NCBI GenBank assembly: GCA_963920705.1
Contig: OY987226.1
Coordinates: 28,032,706-28,096,705, forward strand
Source of the DNA: Odiellus spinosus
Taxonomy: Eukaryota; Arthropoda; Arachnida; Opiliones; Phalangiidae
DNA: 64,000 bases
Direction: 5' to 3'
Positions within the stretch are counted from its first letter, which is position 1; every line of letters starts with the position of its first letter. This document shows, one piece after another, positions 52,003 through 63,075 of this stretch. A model generated the notes under the pieces. The model saw only the letters and a program-made list of their open reading frames with translations, did not search any database and was not told the DNA's origin. The translations under genes were made by a program, and so were the position numbers.

Positions 52003-52582
52003 TTATTTTCCATTAAAGAGTTATTTTCAATTGAAGAGGTATTTTCGATTGAGAGTTATTTTCAATCGAAGGGTTATTTTCAATTGAAGAGTTATTTTTC
52101 ATTGAAGAGTTATTTTCCATTGAAGAGTTATTTTCAATTGAAGAGTTATTTTCAATTGAAGAGTTATTTTCGATTGAGTTATATTCAATTGAAGAGTTAT
52201 TTGAAGAGTTATTTTCAATTGAAGAGTTATTTTCAATTGAAGAGTTATATTCAATTGAAGAGTTATTTTCAATTGAAGAGTTATTTTCATTTGAAGAGTT
52301 ATTTTCAATTGAAGAGTCATTTTCAATTGAAGAGTTATTTTCAATTGAAGAGTTATTTTCAATTGAAGAGTTATTTTCAATTGAAGAGTTATTTTCCATT
52401 AAAGAGTTATTTTCAATTGAAGAGGTATTTTCGATTGAGAGTTATTTTCAATTGAAGAGTTATTTTCAATCGAAGGGTTATTTTCAATTGAAGAGTTATT
52501 TTTCATTGAAGAGTTATTTTCCATTGAAGAGTTATTTTCAATTGAAGAGTTATTTTCAATTGAAGAGTTATTTTCGATTGAG

Positions 52583-53198
52583 TTATATTCAATTGAAGAG
52601 TTATTTGAAGAGTTATTTTCAATTGAAGAGTTATTTGAAGAGTTATTTGAAGAGTTATTTTCAATTGAAGAGTTATTTGAAGAGTTATTTTCAATTGAAG
52701 AGTTATTTTCAATTGAAGAGTTATTTTCAATTGAAGAGTTATTTGAAGAGTTATTTTCAATTGAAGAGTTATTTGAAGAGTTATTTTCAATTGAAGAGTT
52801 ATTTGAAGAGTTATTTTCAATTGAAGAGTTATTTGAAGAGTTATTTTCAATTGAAGAGTTATTTGAAGAGTTATTTTCAATTGAAGAGTTATTTTCAATT
52901 GAAGAGTTATTTGAAGAGTTATTTTCAATTGAAGAGTTATTTTCAATTGAAGAGTTATTTGAAGAGTTATTTTCAATTGAAGAGTTATTTGAAGAGTTAT
53001 TTTCAATTGAAGAGTTATTTCAATTGAAGAGTTATTTGAAGAGTTATTTTCAATTGAAGAGTTATTTCAATTGAAGAGTTATTTGAAGAGTTATTTTCAA
53101 TTGAAGAGTTATTTGAAGAGTTATTTTCAATTGAAGAGTTATTTGAAGAGTTATTTTCAATTGAAGAGTTATTTGAAGAGTTATTTTCAATTGAAGAG
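52583..53198 (+). repeat. 30-bp composite tract
   Basis: Counterpart of 39254-39852 with a different internal order: only one doubled 12-mer, several doubled 18-mers, and two 17-mers TTATTTCAATTGAAGAG (near 53,010 and 53,065). Confidence 0.95.
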
Positions 53199-53250
53199 TT
53201 ATTTTCGATTGAGAGTTATTTTCAATTGAAGAGTTATTTTCGATTGAGAG

Positions 53251-53436
53251 TTATTTTCAATTGAAGAGTTATTTGAAGAGTTATTTTCAATTGAAGAGTT
53301 ATTTGAAGAGTTATTTTCAATTGAAGAGTTATTTTCAATTGAAGAGTTATTTGAAGAGTTATTTTCAATTGAAGAGTTATTTGAAGAGTTATTTTCAATT
53401 GAAGAGTTATTTGAAGAGTTATTTTCAATTGTCGAG
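53251..53436 (+). repeat. 30-bp tract ending at TCGAG marker (5 units + extra 18-mer)
   Basis: Same 186-bp structure as 39905-40090, so it has not changed since the super-repeat duplication. Confidence 0.95.
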
Positions 53437-55358
53437 TTATTTTCGATTGAGAGTTATTTTACGTTGAAGAGCTATTTTCAGTTGAAGAGTTATTTTCAGT
53501 TGAAGAGTTATTTTCAATTGAAGAGTTATTTTCCATTGAAGAGTTATTTTCAATTAAAGAGTTTATTTCAATTGAAGAGTTATTTTCAATTGAAGAGTTA
53601 TATTCAATTGATGAGTTATTTTCAATTGAAGAGTTATTTTCAATTGAAGAGTTATTTTCAATTGAAGAGTTATTTTCAGTTGAAGAGTTATTTTCAATTG
53701 AAGAGTTATTTTCCAATGAAGAGTTATTTTCAATTAAAGAGTTATTTTCAATTGAAGAGTTATTTTCAATTGAAGAGTTATATTCAATTGAAGAGTTATT
53801 TTGAATTGAAGAGTTATTTTCAATTGAAGAGTTATTTTCAATTGAAGAGTTATTTTCAATTGAAGAGTTATTTTCAATTGAAGAGTTATTTTCAATTGAA
53901 GAGTTATTTTCAATTGAAGAGTTATTTTCAATTGAAGAGTTATTTTCAATTGAAGAGTTATTTTCAATTGAAGAGTAATTTTCAATTGAAGAGTTATTTT
54001 CAATTGAAGAGTTATTTTCGATTGAGAGTTATTTTCAATTGAAGAGCTATTTTCAATTGAGTTATTTTCAATAGAAGAGCTATTTTCAATTGAGTTATTT
54101 TCAATTGAAGAGTTATTTGAAGAGTTATTTTCGATTGAGAGTTATTTTCAATTGAAAGGTTATTTTCCATTGAAGAGTTATTTTCAATTAAAGAGTTATT
54201 TTCAAATTAAAGAGTTATTTTAAATTGAAGAGTTATTTTCAATTGAAGAGTTATTTTCAATTGAAAGGTTATTTTCCATTGAAGAGTTATTTTCGATTGA
54301 AGAGTTATTTTCAATTGAAGAGTTATTTTACGTTGAAGAGCTATTTTCAGTTGAAGAGTTATTTTCAGTTGAAGAGTTATTTTCAATTGAAGAGTTATTT
54401 TCAATTGAAGAGTTATTTTCAATTGAAGAGTTATTTTCAATTGAAGAGTTATTTTCAATTGAAGAGTTATTTTCAATTGAAGAGTTATTTTCAATTGAAG
54501 AGTTATTTTCAATTGAAGAGTTATTTTCAATTGAAGAGTTATTTTCAATTGAAGAGTTATTTTCAATTGAAGAATTATTTTCAATTGAAGAGTTATTTTC
54601 AATTGAAGAGTTATTTTCAATTGAAGAGTTATTTGAAGAGTTATTTCAATTGAAGAGTTATTTTCAATTGAAGAGTTATTTGAAGAGTTATTTTCAATTG
54701 AAGAGTAATTTTCAATTGAAGAGTTATTTTCAATTGAAGAGTTATTTTCGATTGAGAGTTATTTTCAATTGAAGAGCTATTTTCAATTGAGTTATTTTCA
54801 ATAGAAGAGCTATTTTCAATTGAGTTATTTTCAATTGAAGAGTTATTTGAAGAGTTATTTTCGATTGAGAGTTATTTTCAATTGAAAGGTTATTTTCCAT
54901 TGAAGAGTTATTTTCAATTAAAGAGTTATTTTCAATTGAAGAGTTATTTTCAATTGAGGAGTTATTTTCAAATTAAAGAGTTATTTTAAATTGAAGAGTT
55001 ATTTTCAATTGAAGAGTTATTTTCAATTGAAAGGTTATTTTCCATTGAAGAGTTATTTTCGATTGAAGAGTTATTTTCAATTGAAGAGTTATTTTACGTT
55101 GAAGAGCTATTTTCAGTTGAAGAGTTATTTTCAGTTGAAGAGTTATTTTCAATTAAAGAGTTATTTTCCATTGAAGAGTTATTTTCAATTAAAGAGTTAT
55201 TTTCAATTGAAGAGTTATTTTCAATTGAAGAGTTATATTCAATTGAAGAGTTATTTTCAATTGAAGAGTTATTTTCAATTGAAGAATTATTTTCAATTGA
55301 AGAGTTATTTTCAATTGAAGAGTTATTTTCAATTGAAGAGTTATTTTCAATTGAAGAG

Positions 55359-55645
55359 TTATTTTCAATTGAAGAGTTATTTGAAGAGTTATTTTCAATT
55401 GAAGAGTTATTTGAAGAGTTATTTTCTATTGAAGAGTTATTTTCAATTGAAGAGTTATTTGAAGAGTTATTTCAATTGAAGAGTTATTTGAAGAGTTATT
55501 TTCAATTGAAGAGTTATTTGAAGAGTTATTTGAAGAGTTATTTTCAATTGAAGAGTTATTTGAAGAGTTATTTTCAATTGAAGAGTTATTTGAAGAGTTA
55601 TTTTCAATTGAAGAGTTATTTGAAGAGTTATTTTCAATTGAAGAG
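55359..55645 (+). repeat. 30-bp composite tract
   Basis: Counterpart of 42774-43060, identical in length and in the positions of the doubled 12-mer and the 17-mer. Confidence 0.95.
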
Positions 55646-55697
55646 TTATTTTCGATTGAGAGTTATTTTCAATTGAAGAGTTATTTTCGATTGAGAG

Positions 55698-55895
55698 TTA
55701 TTTTCAATTGAAGAGTTATTTGAAGAGTTATTTTCAATTGAAGAGTTATTTGAAGAGTTATTTTCAATTGAAGAGTTATTTGAAGAGTTATTTTCAATTG
55801 AAGAGTTATTTGAAGAGTTATTTTCAATTGAAGAGTTATTTGAAGAGTTATTTTCAATTGAAGAGTTATTTGAAGAGTTATTTTCAATTGTCGAG
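55698..55895 (+). repeat. 30-bp tract ending at TCGAG marker, 6 units
   Basis: Six 18+12 units. The equivalent tract in super-repeat copy 1 (43113-43340) has seven. Confidence 0.95.
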
Positions 55896-56325
55896 TTATT
55901 TTCGATTGAGAGTTATTTTACGTTGAAGAGCTATTTTCAGTTGAAGAGTTATTTTCAGTTGAAGAGTTATTTTCAATTGAAGAGTTATTTTCCATTGAAG
56001 AGTTATTTTCAATTAAAGAGTTTATTTCAATTGAAGAGTTATTTTCAATTGAAGAGTTATATTCAATTGATGAGTTATTTTCAATTGAAGAGTTATTTTC
56101 AATTGAAGAGTTATTTTCAGTTGAAGAGTTATTTTCAATTGAAGAGTTATTTTCCAATGAAGAGATATTTTCAATTAAAGAGTTATTTTCAATTGAAGAG
56201 TTATTTTCAATTGAAGAGTTATATTCAATTGAAGAGTTATTTTGAATTGAAGAGTTATTTTCAATTGAAGAGTTATTTTCAATTGAAGAGTTATTTTCAA
56301 TTGAAGAGTTATTTTCGATTGAGAG

Positions 56326-56583
56326 TTATTTTCAATTGAAGAGTTATTTGAAGAGTTATTTTCAATTGAAGAGTTATTTGAAGAGTTATTTTCAATTGAA
56401 GAGTTATTTGAAGAGTTATTTTCAATTGAAGAGTTATTTGAAGAGTTATTTTCAATTGAAGAGTTATTTGAAGAGTTATTTTCAATTGAAGAGTTATTTG
56501 AAGAGTTATTTTCAATTGAAGAGTTATTTGAAGAGTTATTTTCAATTGAAGAGTTATTTGAAGAGTTATTTTCAATTGTCGAG
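56326..56583 (+). repeat. 30-bp tract ending at TCGAG marker, 8 units
   Basis: Eight 18+12 units, the largest count among the TCGAG-closed tracts. Confidence 0.95.
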
Positions 56584-57102
56584 TTATTTTAGATTGAGAG
56601 TTATTTTACGTTGAAGAGCTATTTTCAGTTGAAGAGTTATTTTCAGTTGAAGAGTTATTTTCAATTGAAGAGTTATTTTCCATTGAAGAGTTATTTTCAA
56701 TTAAAGAGTTTATTTCAATTGAAGAGTTATTTTCAATTGAAGAGTTATATTCAATTGATGAGTTATTTTCAATTGAAGAGTTATTTTCAATTGAAGAGTT
56801 ATTTTCAGTTGAAGAGTTATTTTCAATTGAAGAGTTATTTTCCAATGAAGAGATATTTTCAATTAAAGAGTTATTTTCAATTGAAGAGTTATTTTCAATT
56901 GAAGAGTTATATTCAATTGAAGAGTTATTTTGAATTGAAGAGTTATTTTCAAGTGAAGAGTTATTTTCAATTGAAGAGTTATTTTCAATTGAAGAGTTAT
57001 TTTCAATTGAAGAGTAATTTTCAATTGAAGAGTTATTTTCAATTGAAGAGTTATTTTCGATTGAGAGTTATTTTCAATTGAAGAGTTATTTTCGATTGAG
57101 AG

Positions 57103-57330
57103 TTATTTTCAATTGAAGAGTTATTTGAAGAGTTATTTTCAATTGAAGAGTTATTTGAAGAGTTATTTTCAATTGAAGAGTTATTTGAAGAGTTATTTTC
57201 AATTGAAGAGTTATTTGAAGAGTTATTTTCAATTGAAGAGTTATTTGAAGAGTTATTTTCAATTGAAGAGTTATTTGAAGAGTTATTTTCAATTGAAGAG
57301 TTATTTGAAGAGTTATTTTCAATTGTCGAG
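57103..57330 (+). repeat. 30-bp tract ending at TCGAG marker, 7 units
   Basis: Seven 18+12 units closed by the TCGAG monomer. Confidence 0.95.
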
Positions 57331-58050
57331 TTATTTTCGATTGAGAGTTATTTTACGTTGAAGAGCTATTTTCAGTTGAAGAGTTATTTTCAGTTGAAGA
57401 GTTATTTTCAATTGAAGAGTTATTTTCCATTGAAGAGTTATTTTCAATTAAAGAGTTTATTTCAATTGAAGAGTTATTTTCAATTGAAGAGTTATATTCA
57501 ATTGATGAGTTATTTTCAATTGAAGAGTTATTTTCAATTGAAGAGTTATTTTCAGTTGAAGAGTTATTTTCAATTGAAGAGTTATTTTCCAATGAAGAGA
57601 TATTTTCAATTAAAGAGTTATTTTCAATTGAAGAGTTATTTTCAATTGAAGAGTTATATTCAATTGAAGAGTTATTTTGAATTGAAGAGTTATTTTCAAT
57701 TGAAGAGTTATTTTCAATTGAAGAGTTATTTTCAATTGAAGAGTTATTTTCAATTGAAGAGTAATTTTCAATTGAAGAGTTATTTTCAATTGAAGAGTTA
57801 TTTTCGATTGAGAGTTATTTTCAATTGAAGAGCTATTTTCAATTGAGTTATTTTCAATAGAAGAGCTATTTTCAATTGAGTTATTTTCAATTGAAGAGTT
57901 ATTTGAAGAGTTATTTTCGATTGAGAGTTATTTTCAATTGAAGAGTTATTTTCAATTGAAGAGTTATTTTCAATTGAAGAGTTATTTTCAATTGAAGAGT
58001 TATTTTCAATTGAAGAGTTATTTTCAATTGAAGAGTTATTTTCGATTGAG

Positions 58051-58326
58051 TTATATTCAATTGAAGAGTTATTTGAAGAGTTATTTTCAATTGAAGAGTT
58101 ATTTGAAGAGTTATTTTCAATTGAAGAGTTATTTGAAGAGTTATTTTCAATTGAAGAGTTATTTGAAGAGTTATTTGAAGAGTTATTTGAAGAGTTATTT
58201 TCAATTGAAGAGTTATTTGAAGAGTTATTTGAAGAGTTATTTGAAGAGTTATTTGAAGAGTTATTTTCAATTGAAGAGTTATTTTCAATTGAAGAGTTAT
58301 TTGAAGAGTTATTTTCAATTGAAGAG
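58051..58326 (+). repeat. 30-bp composite tract with 12-mer runs
   Basis: Starts with a TATATTCAATTG monomer and repeats the order of 44222 onward, including runs of three and four 12-mers. It is followed within 250 bp by a second, longer copy of the same tract (58557), so this is a local duplication absent from super-repeat copy 1. Confidence 0.9.
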
Positions 58327-58556
58327 TTATTTTCAATTGAAGAGTTATTTTCAATTGAAGAGTTATTTTCCATTAAAGAGTTATTTTCAATTGAAGAGGT
58401 ATTTTCGATTGAGAGTTATTTTCAATTGAAGAGTTATTTTCAATCGAAGGGTTATTTTCAATTGAAGAGTTATTTTTCATTGAAGAGTTATTTTCCATTG
58501 AAGAGTTATTTTCAATTGAAGAGTTATTTTCAATTGAAGAGTTATTTTCGATTGAG

Positions 58557-59442
58557 TTATATTCAATTGAAGAGTTATTTGAAGAGTTATTTTCAATTGA
58601 AGAGTTATTTGAAGAGTTATTTTCAATTGAAGAGTTATTTGAAGAGTTATTTGAAGAGTTATTTGAAGAGTTATTTTCAATTGAAGAGTTATTTGAAGAG
58701 TTATTTGAAGAGTTATTTGAAGAGTTATTTTCAATTGAAGAGTTATTTTCAATTGAAGAGTTATTTGAAGAGTTATTTTCAATTGAAGAGTTATTTTCAA
58801 TTGAAGAGTTATTTTCAATTGAAGAGTTATTTTCAATTGAAGAGTTATTTGAAGAGTTATTTTCAATTGAAGAGTTATTTGAAGAGTAATTTTCAATTGA
58901 AGAGTTATTTGAAGAGTTATTTTCAATTGAAGAGTTATTTGAAGAGTTATTTTCAATTGAAGAGTTATTTGAAGAGTTATTTTCAATTGAAGAGTTATTT
59001 GAAGAGTTATTTTCAATTGAAGAGTTATTTGAAGAGTTATTTTCAATTGAAGAGTTATTTGAAGAGTTATTTTCAATTGAAGAGTTATTTGAAGAGTTAT
59101 TTCAATTGAAGAGTTATCTGAAGAGTTATTTTCAATTGAAGAGTTATTTGAAGAGTTATTTTCAATTGAAGAGTTATTTGAAGAGTTATTTTCAATTGAA
59201 GAGTTATTTGAAGAGTTATTTTCAATTGAAGAGTTATTTGAAGAGTTATTTTCAATTGAAGAGTTATTTGAAGAGTTATTTCAATTGAAGAGTTATTTGA
59301 AGAGTTATTTTCAATTGAAGAGTTATTTGAAGAGTTATTTTCAATTGAAGAGTTATTTGAAGAGTTATTTTCAATTGAAGAGTTATTTGAAGAGTTATTT
59401 TCAATTGAAGAGTTATTTGAAGAGTTATTTTCAATTGAAGAG
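58557..59442 (+). repeat. Longest 30-bp composite tract (886 bp)
   Basis: Starts with TATATTCAATTG and runs through 12-mer triplets into a long 18+12 series. It has two 17-mers (near 59,100 and 59,278), a 12-mer with one substitution (TTATCTGAAGAG near 59,115) and a TAATTTTC monomer near 58,887. It corresponds to 44222-45250 of super-repeat copy 1, but without the 17-mer pair that splits that region. Confidence 0.95.
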
Positions 59443-59459
59443 TTATTTTCGATTGAGAG

Positions 59460-59657
59460 TTATTTTCAATTGAAGAGTTATTTGAAGAGTTATTTTCAAT
59501 TGAAGAGTTATTTGAAGAGTTATTTTCAATTGAAGAGTTATTTGAAGAGTTATTTTCAATTGAAGAGTTATTTGAAGAGTTATTTTCAATTGAAGAGTTA
59601 TTTGAAGAGTTATTTTCAATTGAAGAGTTATTTGAAGAGTTATTTTCAATTGTCGAG
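59460..59657 (+). repeat. 30-bp tract ending at TCGAG marker, 6 units
   Basis: Six 18+12 units closed by the TCGAG monomer. It follows a single 17-mer, rather than the usual 17-mer pair. Confidence 0.95.
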
Positions 59658-60016
59658 TTATTTTCGATTGAGAGTTATTTTACGTTGAAGAGCTATTTTC
59701 AGTTGAAGAGTTATTTTCAGTTGAAGAGTTATTTTCAATTGAAGAGTTATTTTCCATTGAAGAGTTATTTTCAATTAAAGAGTTTATTTCAATTGAAGAG
59801 TTATTTTCAATTGAAGAGTTATATTCAATTGATGAGTTATTTTCAATTGAAGAGTTATTTTCAATTGAAGAGTTATTTTCAATTGAAGAGTTATTTTCAG
59901 TTGAAGAGTTATTTTCAATTGAAGAGTTATTTTCCAATGAAGAGTTATTTTCAATTAAAGAGTTATTTTCAATTGAAGAGTTATTTTCAATTGAAGAGTT
60001 ATATTCAATTGAAGAG

Positions 60017-60232
60017 TTATTTTCAATTGAAGAGTTATTTTCAATTGAAGAGTTATTTTCAATTGAAGAGTTATTTTCAATTGAAGAGTTATTTTCAATT
60101 GAAGAGTTATTTTCAATTGAAGAGTTATTTTCAATTGAAGAGTTATTTTCAATTGAAGAGTTATTTTCAATTGAAGAGTTATTTTCAATTGAAGAGTTAT
60201 TTTCAATTGAAGAGTTATTTTCAATTGAAGAG
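60017..60232 (+). repeat. Run of 12 canonical monomers before TAATTTTC
   Basis: Twelve perfect monomers after a TATATTC monomer. The equivalent run at 40450-40647 has eleven. Confidence 0.95.
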
Positions 60233-60885
60233 TAATTTTCAATTGAAGAGTTATTTTCAATTGAAGAGTTATTTTCGATTGAGAGTTATTTTCAATTGAA
60301 GAGCTATTTTCAATTGAGTTATTTTCAATAGAAGAGCTATTTTCAATTGAGTTATTTTCAATTGAAGAGTTATTTGAAGAGTTATTTTCGATTGAGAGAT
60401 ATTTTCAATTGAAAGGTTATTTTCCATTGAAGAGTTATTTTCAATTAAAGAGTTATTTTCAATTGAAGAGTTATTTTCAATTGAGGAGTTATTTTCAAAT
60501 TAAAGAGTTATTTTAAATTGAAGAGTTATTTTCAATTGAAGAGTTATTTTCAATTGAAAGGTTATTTTCCATTGAAGAGTTATTTTCGATTGAAGAGTTA
60601 TTTTCAATTGAAGAGTTATTTTACGTTGAAGAGCTATTTTCAGTTGAAGAGTTATTTTCAGTTGAAGAGTTATTTTCAATTAAAGAGTTATTTTCCATTG
60701 AAGAGTTATTTTCAATTAAAGAGTTATTTTCAATTGAAGAGTTATTTTCAATTGAAGAGTTATATTCAATTGAAGAGTTATTTTCAATTGAAGAGTTATT
60801 TTCAATTGAAGAGTTATTTTCAATTGAAGAGTTATTTTCAATTGAAGAGTTATTTTCAATTGAAGAGTTATTTTCAATTGAAGAG

Positions 60886-61053
60886 TTATTTTCAATTGAA
60901 GAGTTATTTGAAGAGTTATTTTCAATTGAAGAGTTATTTGAAGAGTTATTTTCAATTGAAGAGTTATTTGAAGAGTTATTTTCAATTGAAGAGTTATTTG
61001 AAGAGTTATTTTCAATTGAAGAGTTATTTGAAGAGTTATTTTCAATTGAAGAG
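60886..61053 (+). repeat. 30-bp composite tract
   Basis: Five regular 18+12 units plus a closing 18-mer, then a 17-mer pair. It is shorter than the matching tract at 46723-47171 and lacks its doubled 18-mers. Confidence 0.95.
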
Positions 61054-61105
61054 TTATTTTCGATTGAGAGTTATTTTCAATTGAAGAGTTATTTTCGATT
61101 GAGAG

Positions 61106-61333
61106 TTATTTTCAATTGAAGAGTTATTTGAAGAGTTATTTTCAATTGAAGAGTTATTTGAAGAGTTATTTTCAATTGAAGAGTTATTTGAAGAGTTATT
61201 TTCAATTGAAGAGTTATTTGAAGAGTTATTTTCAATTGAAGAGTTATTTGAAGAGTTATTTTCAATTGAAGAGTTATTTGAAGAGTTATTTTCAATTGAA
61301 GAGTTATTTGAAGAGTTATTTTCAATTGTCGAG
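61106..61333 (+). repeat. 30-bp tract ending at TCGAG marker, 7 units
   Basis: Seven 18+12 units closed by the TCGAG monomer. Confidence 0.95.
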
Positions 61334-61865
61334 TTATTTTCGATTGAGAGTTATTTTACGTTGAAGAGCTATTTTCAGTTGAAGAGTTATTTTCAGTTGA
61401 AGAGTTATTTTCAATTGAAGAGTTATTTTCCATTGAAGAGTTATTTTCAATTAAAGAGTTTATTTCAATTGAAGAGTTATTTTCAATTGAAGAGTTATAT
61501 TCAATTGATGAGTTATTTTCAATTGAAGAGTTATTTTCAATTGAAGAGTTATTTTCAATTGAAGAGTTATTTTCAGTTGAAGAGTTATTTTCAATTGAAG
61601 AGTTATTTTCCAATGAAGAGTTATTTTCAATTAAAGAGTTATTTTCAATTGAAGAGTTATTTTCAATTGAAGAGTTATATTCAATTGAAGAGTTATTTTG
61701 AATTGAAGAGTTATTTTGAATTGAAGAGTTATTTTCAATTGAAGAGTTATTTTCAATTGAAGAGTTATTTGAAGAGTTATTTTCGATTGAGAGTTATTTT
61801 CAATTGAAAGGTTATTTTCCATTGAAGAGTTATTTTCAATTAAAGAGTTATTTTCAATTGAAGAG

Positions 61866-62153
61866 TTATTTTCGATTGAAGAGTTATTTTCAATTGAAGA
61901 GTTATTTTACGTTGAAGAGCTATTTTCAGTTGAAGAGTTATTTTCAGTTGAAGAGTTATTTTCAATTAAAGAGTTATTTTCCATTGAAGAGTTATTTTCC
62001 ATTGAAGAGTTATTTTCGATTGAAGAGTTATTTTCAATTGAAGAGTTATTTTACGTTGAAGAGCTATTTTCAGTTGAAGAGTTATTTTCAGTTGAAGAGT
62101 TATTTTCAATTAAAGAGTTATTTTCCATTGAAGAGTTATTTTCAATTAAAGAG
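61866..62153 (+). repeat. 144-bp local duplication (8 monomers, twice)
   Basis: The series TTTTCGATTGAAGAG, canonical, TTTTACGTTGAAGAGC, two TTTTCAGTTG, TTTTCAATTAAAG and TTTTCCATTG occurs twice in succession at an offset of about 144 bp. The equivalent places near 60,590 and 63,610 have it once. Confidence 0.85.
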
Positions 62154-62351
62154 TTATTTTCAATTGAAGAGTTATTTTCAATTGAAGAGTTATATTCAAT
62201 TGAAGAGTTATTTTCAATTGAAGAGTTATTTTCAATTGAAGAGTTATTTTCAATTGAAGAGTTATTTTCAATTGAAGAGTTATTTTCAATTGAAGAGTTA
62301 TTTTCAATTGAAGAGTTATTTTCAATTGAAGAGTTATTTTCAATTGAAGAG

Positions 62352-62824
62352 TTATTTTCAATTGAAGAGTTATTTGAAGAGTTATTTTCAATTGAAGAGT
62401 TATTTGAAGAGTTATTTTCAATTGAAGAGTTATTTGAAGAGTTATTTTCAATTGAAGAGTTATTTGAAGAGTTATTTTCAATTGAAGAGTTATTTGAAGA
62501 GTTATTTTCAATTGAAGAGTTATTTGAAGAGTTATTTTCAATTGAAGAGTTATTTGAAGAGTTATTTTCAATTGAAGAGTTATTTTCAATTGAAGAGTTA
62601 TTTGAAGAGTTATTTTCAATTGAAGAGTTATTTTCAATTGAAGAGTTATTTGAAGAGTTATTTTCAATTGAAGAGTTATTTGAAGAGTTATTTTCAATTG
62701 AAGAGTTATTTGAAGAGTTATTTCAATTGAAGAGTTATTTGAAGAGTTATTTTCAATTGAAGAGTTATTTGAAGAGTTATTTTCAATTGAAGAGTTATTT
62801 GAAGAGTTATTTTCAATTGAAGAG
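62352..62824 (+). repeat. 30-bp composite tract
   Basis: Related to 46723-47171 by its two doubled 18-mers and one 17-mer near 62,720. Confidence 0.95.
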
Positions 62825-62876
62825 TTATTTTCGATTGAGAGTTATTTTCAATTGAAGAGTTATTTTCGATTGAGAG

Positions 62877-63075
62877 TTATTTTCAATTGAAGAGTTATTT
62901 GAAGAGTTATTTTCAATTGAAGAGTTATTTGAAGAGTTATTTTCAATTGAAGAGTTATTTGAAGAGTTATTTTCAATTGAAGAGTTATTTGAAGAGTTAT
63001 TTTCAATTGAAGAGTTATTTGAAGAGTTATTTTTCAATTGAAGAGTTATTTGAAGAGTTATTTTCAATTGTCGAG
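62877..63075 (+). repeat. 30-bp tract ending at TCGAG marker, 6 units with 1-bp insertion
   Basis: Six 18+12 units, but one 18-mer near 63,030 has five T instead of four (TTATTTTTCAATTG), making the tract 199 bp instead of 198. The extra base is not shared with any other tract of this class. Confidence 0.95.

Larger units (their letters stand above)
55886..57829 (+). repeat. Three tandem ~0.7-kb units (local amplification)
   Basis: The AATTGTCGAG marker occurs at 55886, 56574 and 57321 (spacings 688 and 747 bp), each preceded by a 30-bp tract and followed by the same ordered set of variant monomers (TTTACGTTG, TTTATTTC, TATTCAATTGATGAG, CCAATGAAGAGATATTTTC, TTTTGAATTG). Super-repeat copy 1 has one such unit in this place (after 43331). 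Private changes are TTTTAGATTG near 56,590 in the middle unit and TTTTCAAGTGAAG near 56,950. Confidence 0.9.
48064..61333 (+). repeat. 13.56-kb super-repeat, copy 2
   Basis: Follows copy 1 in order. Known differences: A/G at 34915/48475; T/A at 36692/50252; a deletion of about 234 bp (13 monomers) near 50.77 kb relative to 37.2-37.4 kb; loss of one L1-bounded unit of about 617 bp (copy 1 has L1 at both 40716 and 41333, copy 2 only at 54044); and gain of two extra units of about 0.7 kb at 56.3-57.8 kb. The right boundary is not sharp, because 60.5-61.3 kb still matches 46.3-47.4 kb and the following segment does not. Confidence 0.85.
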
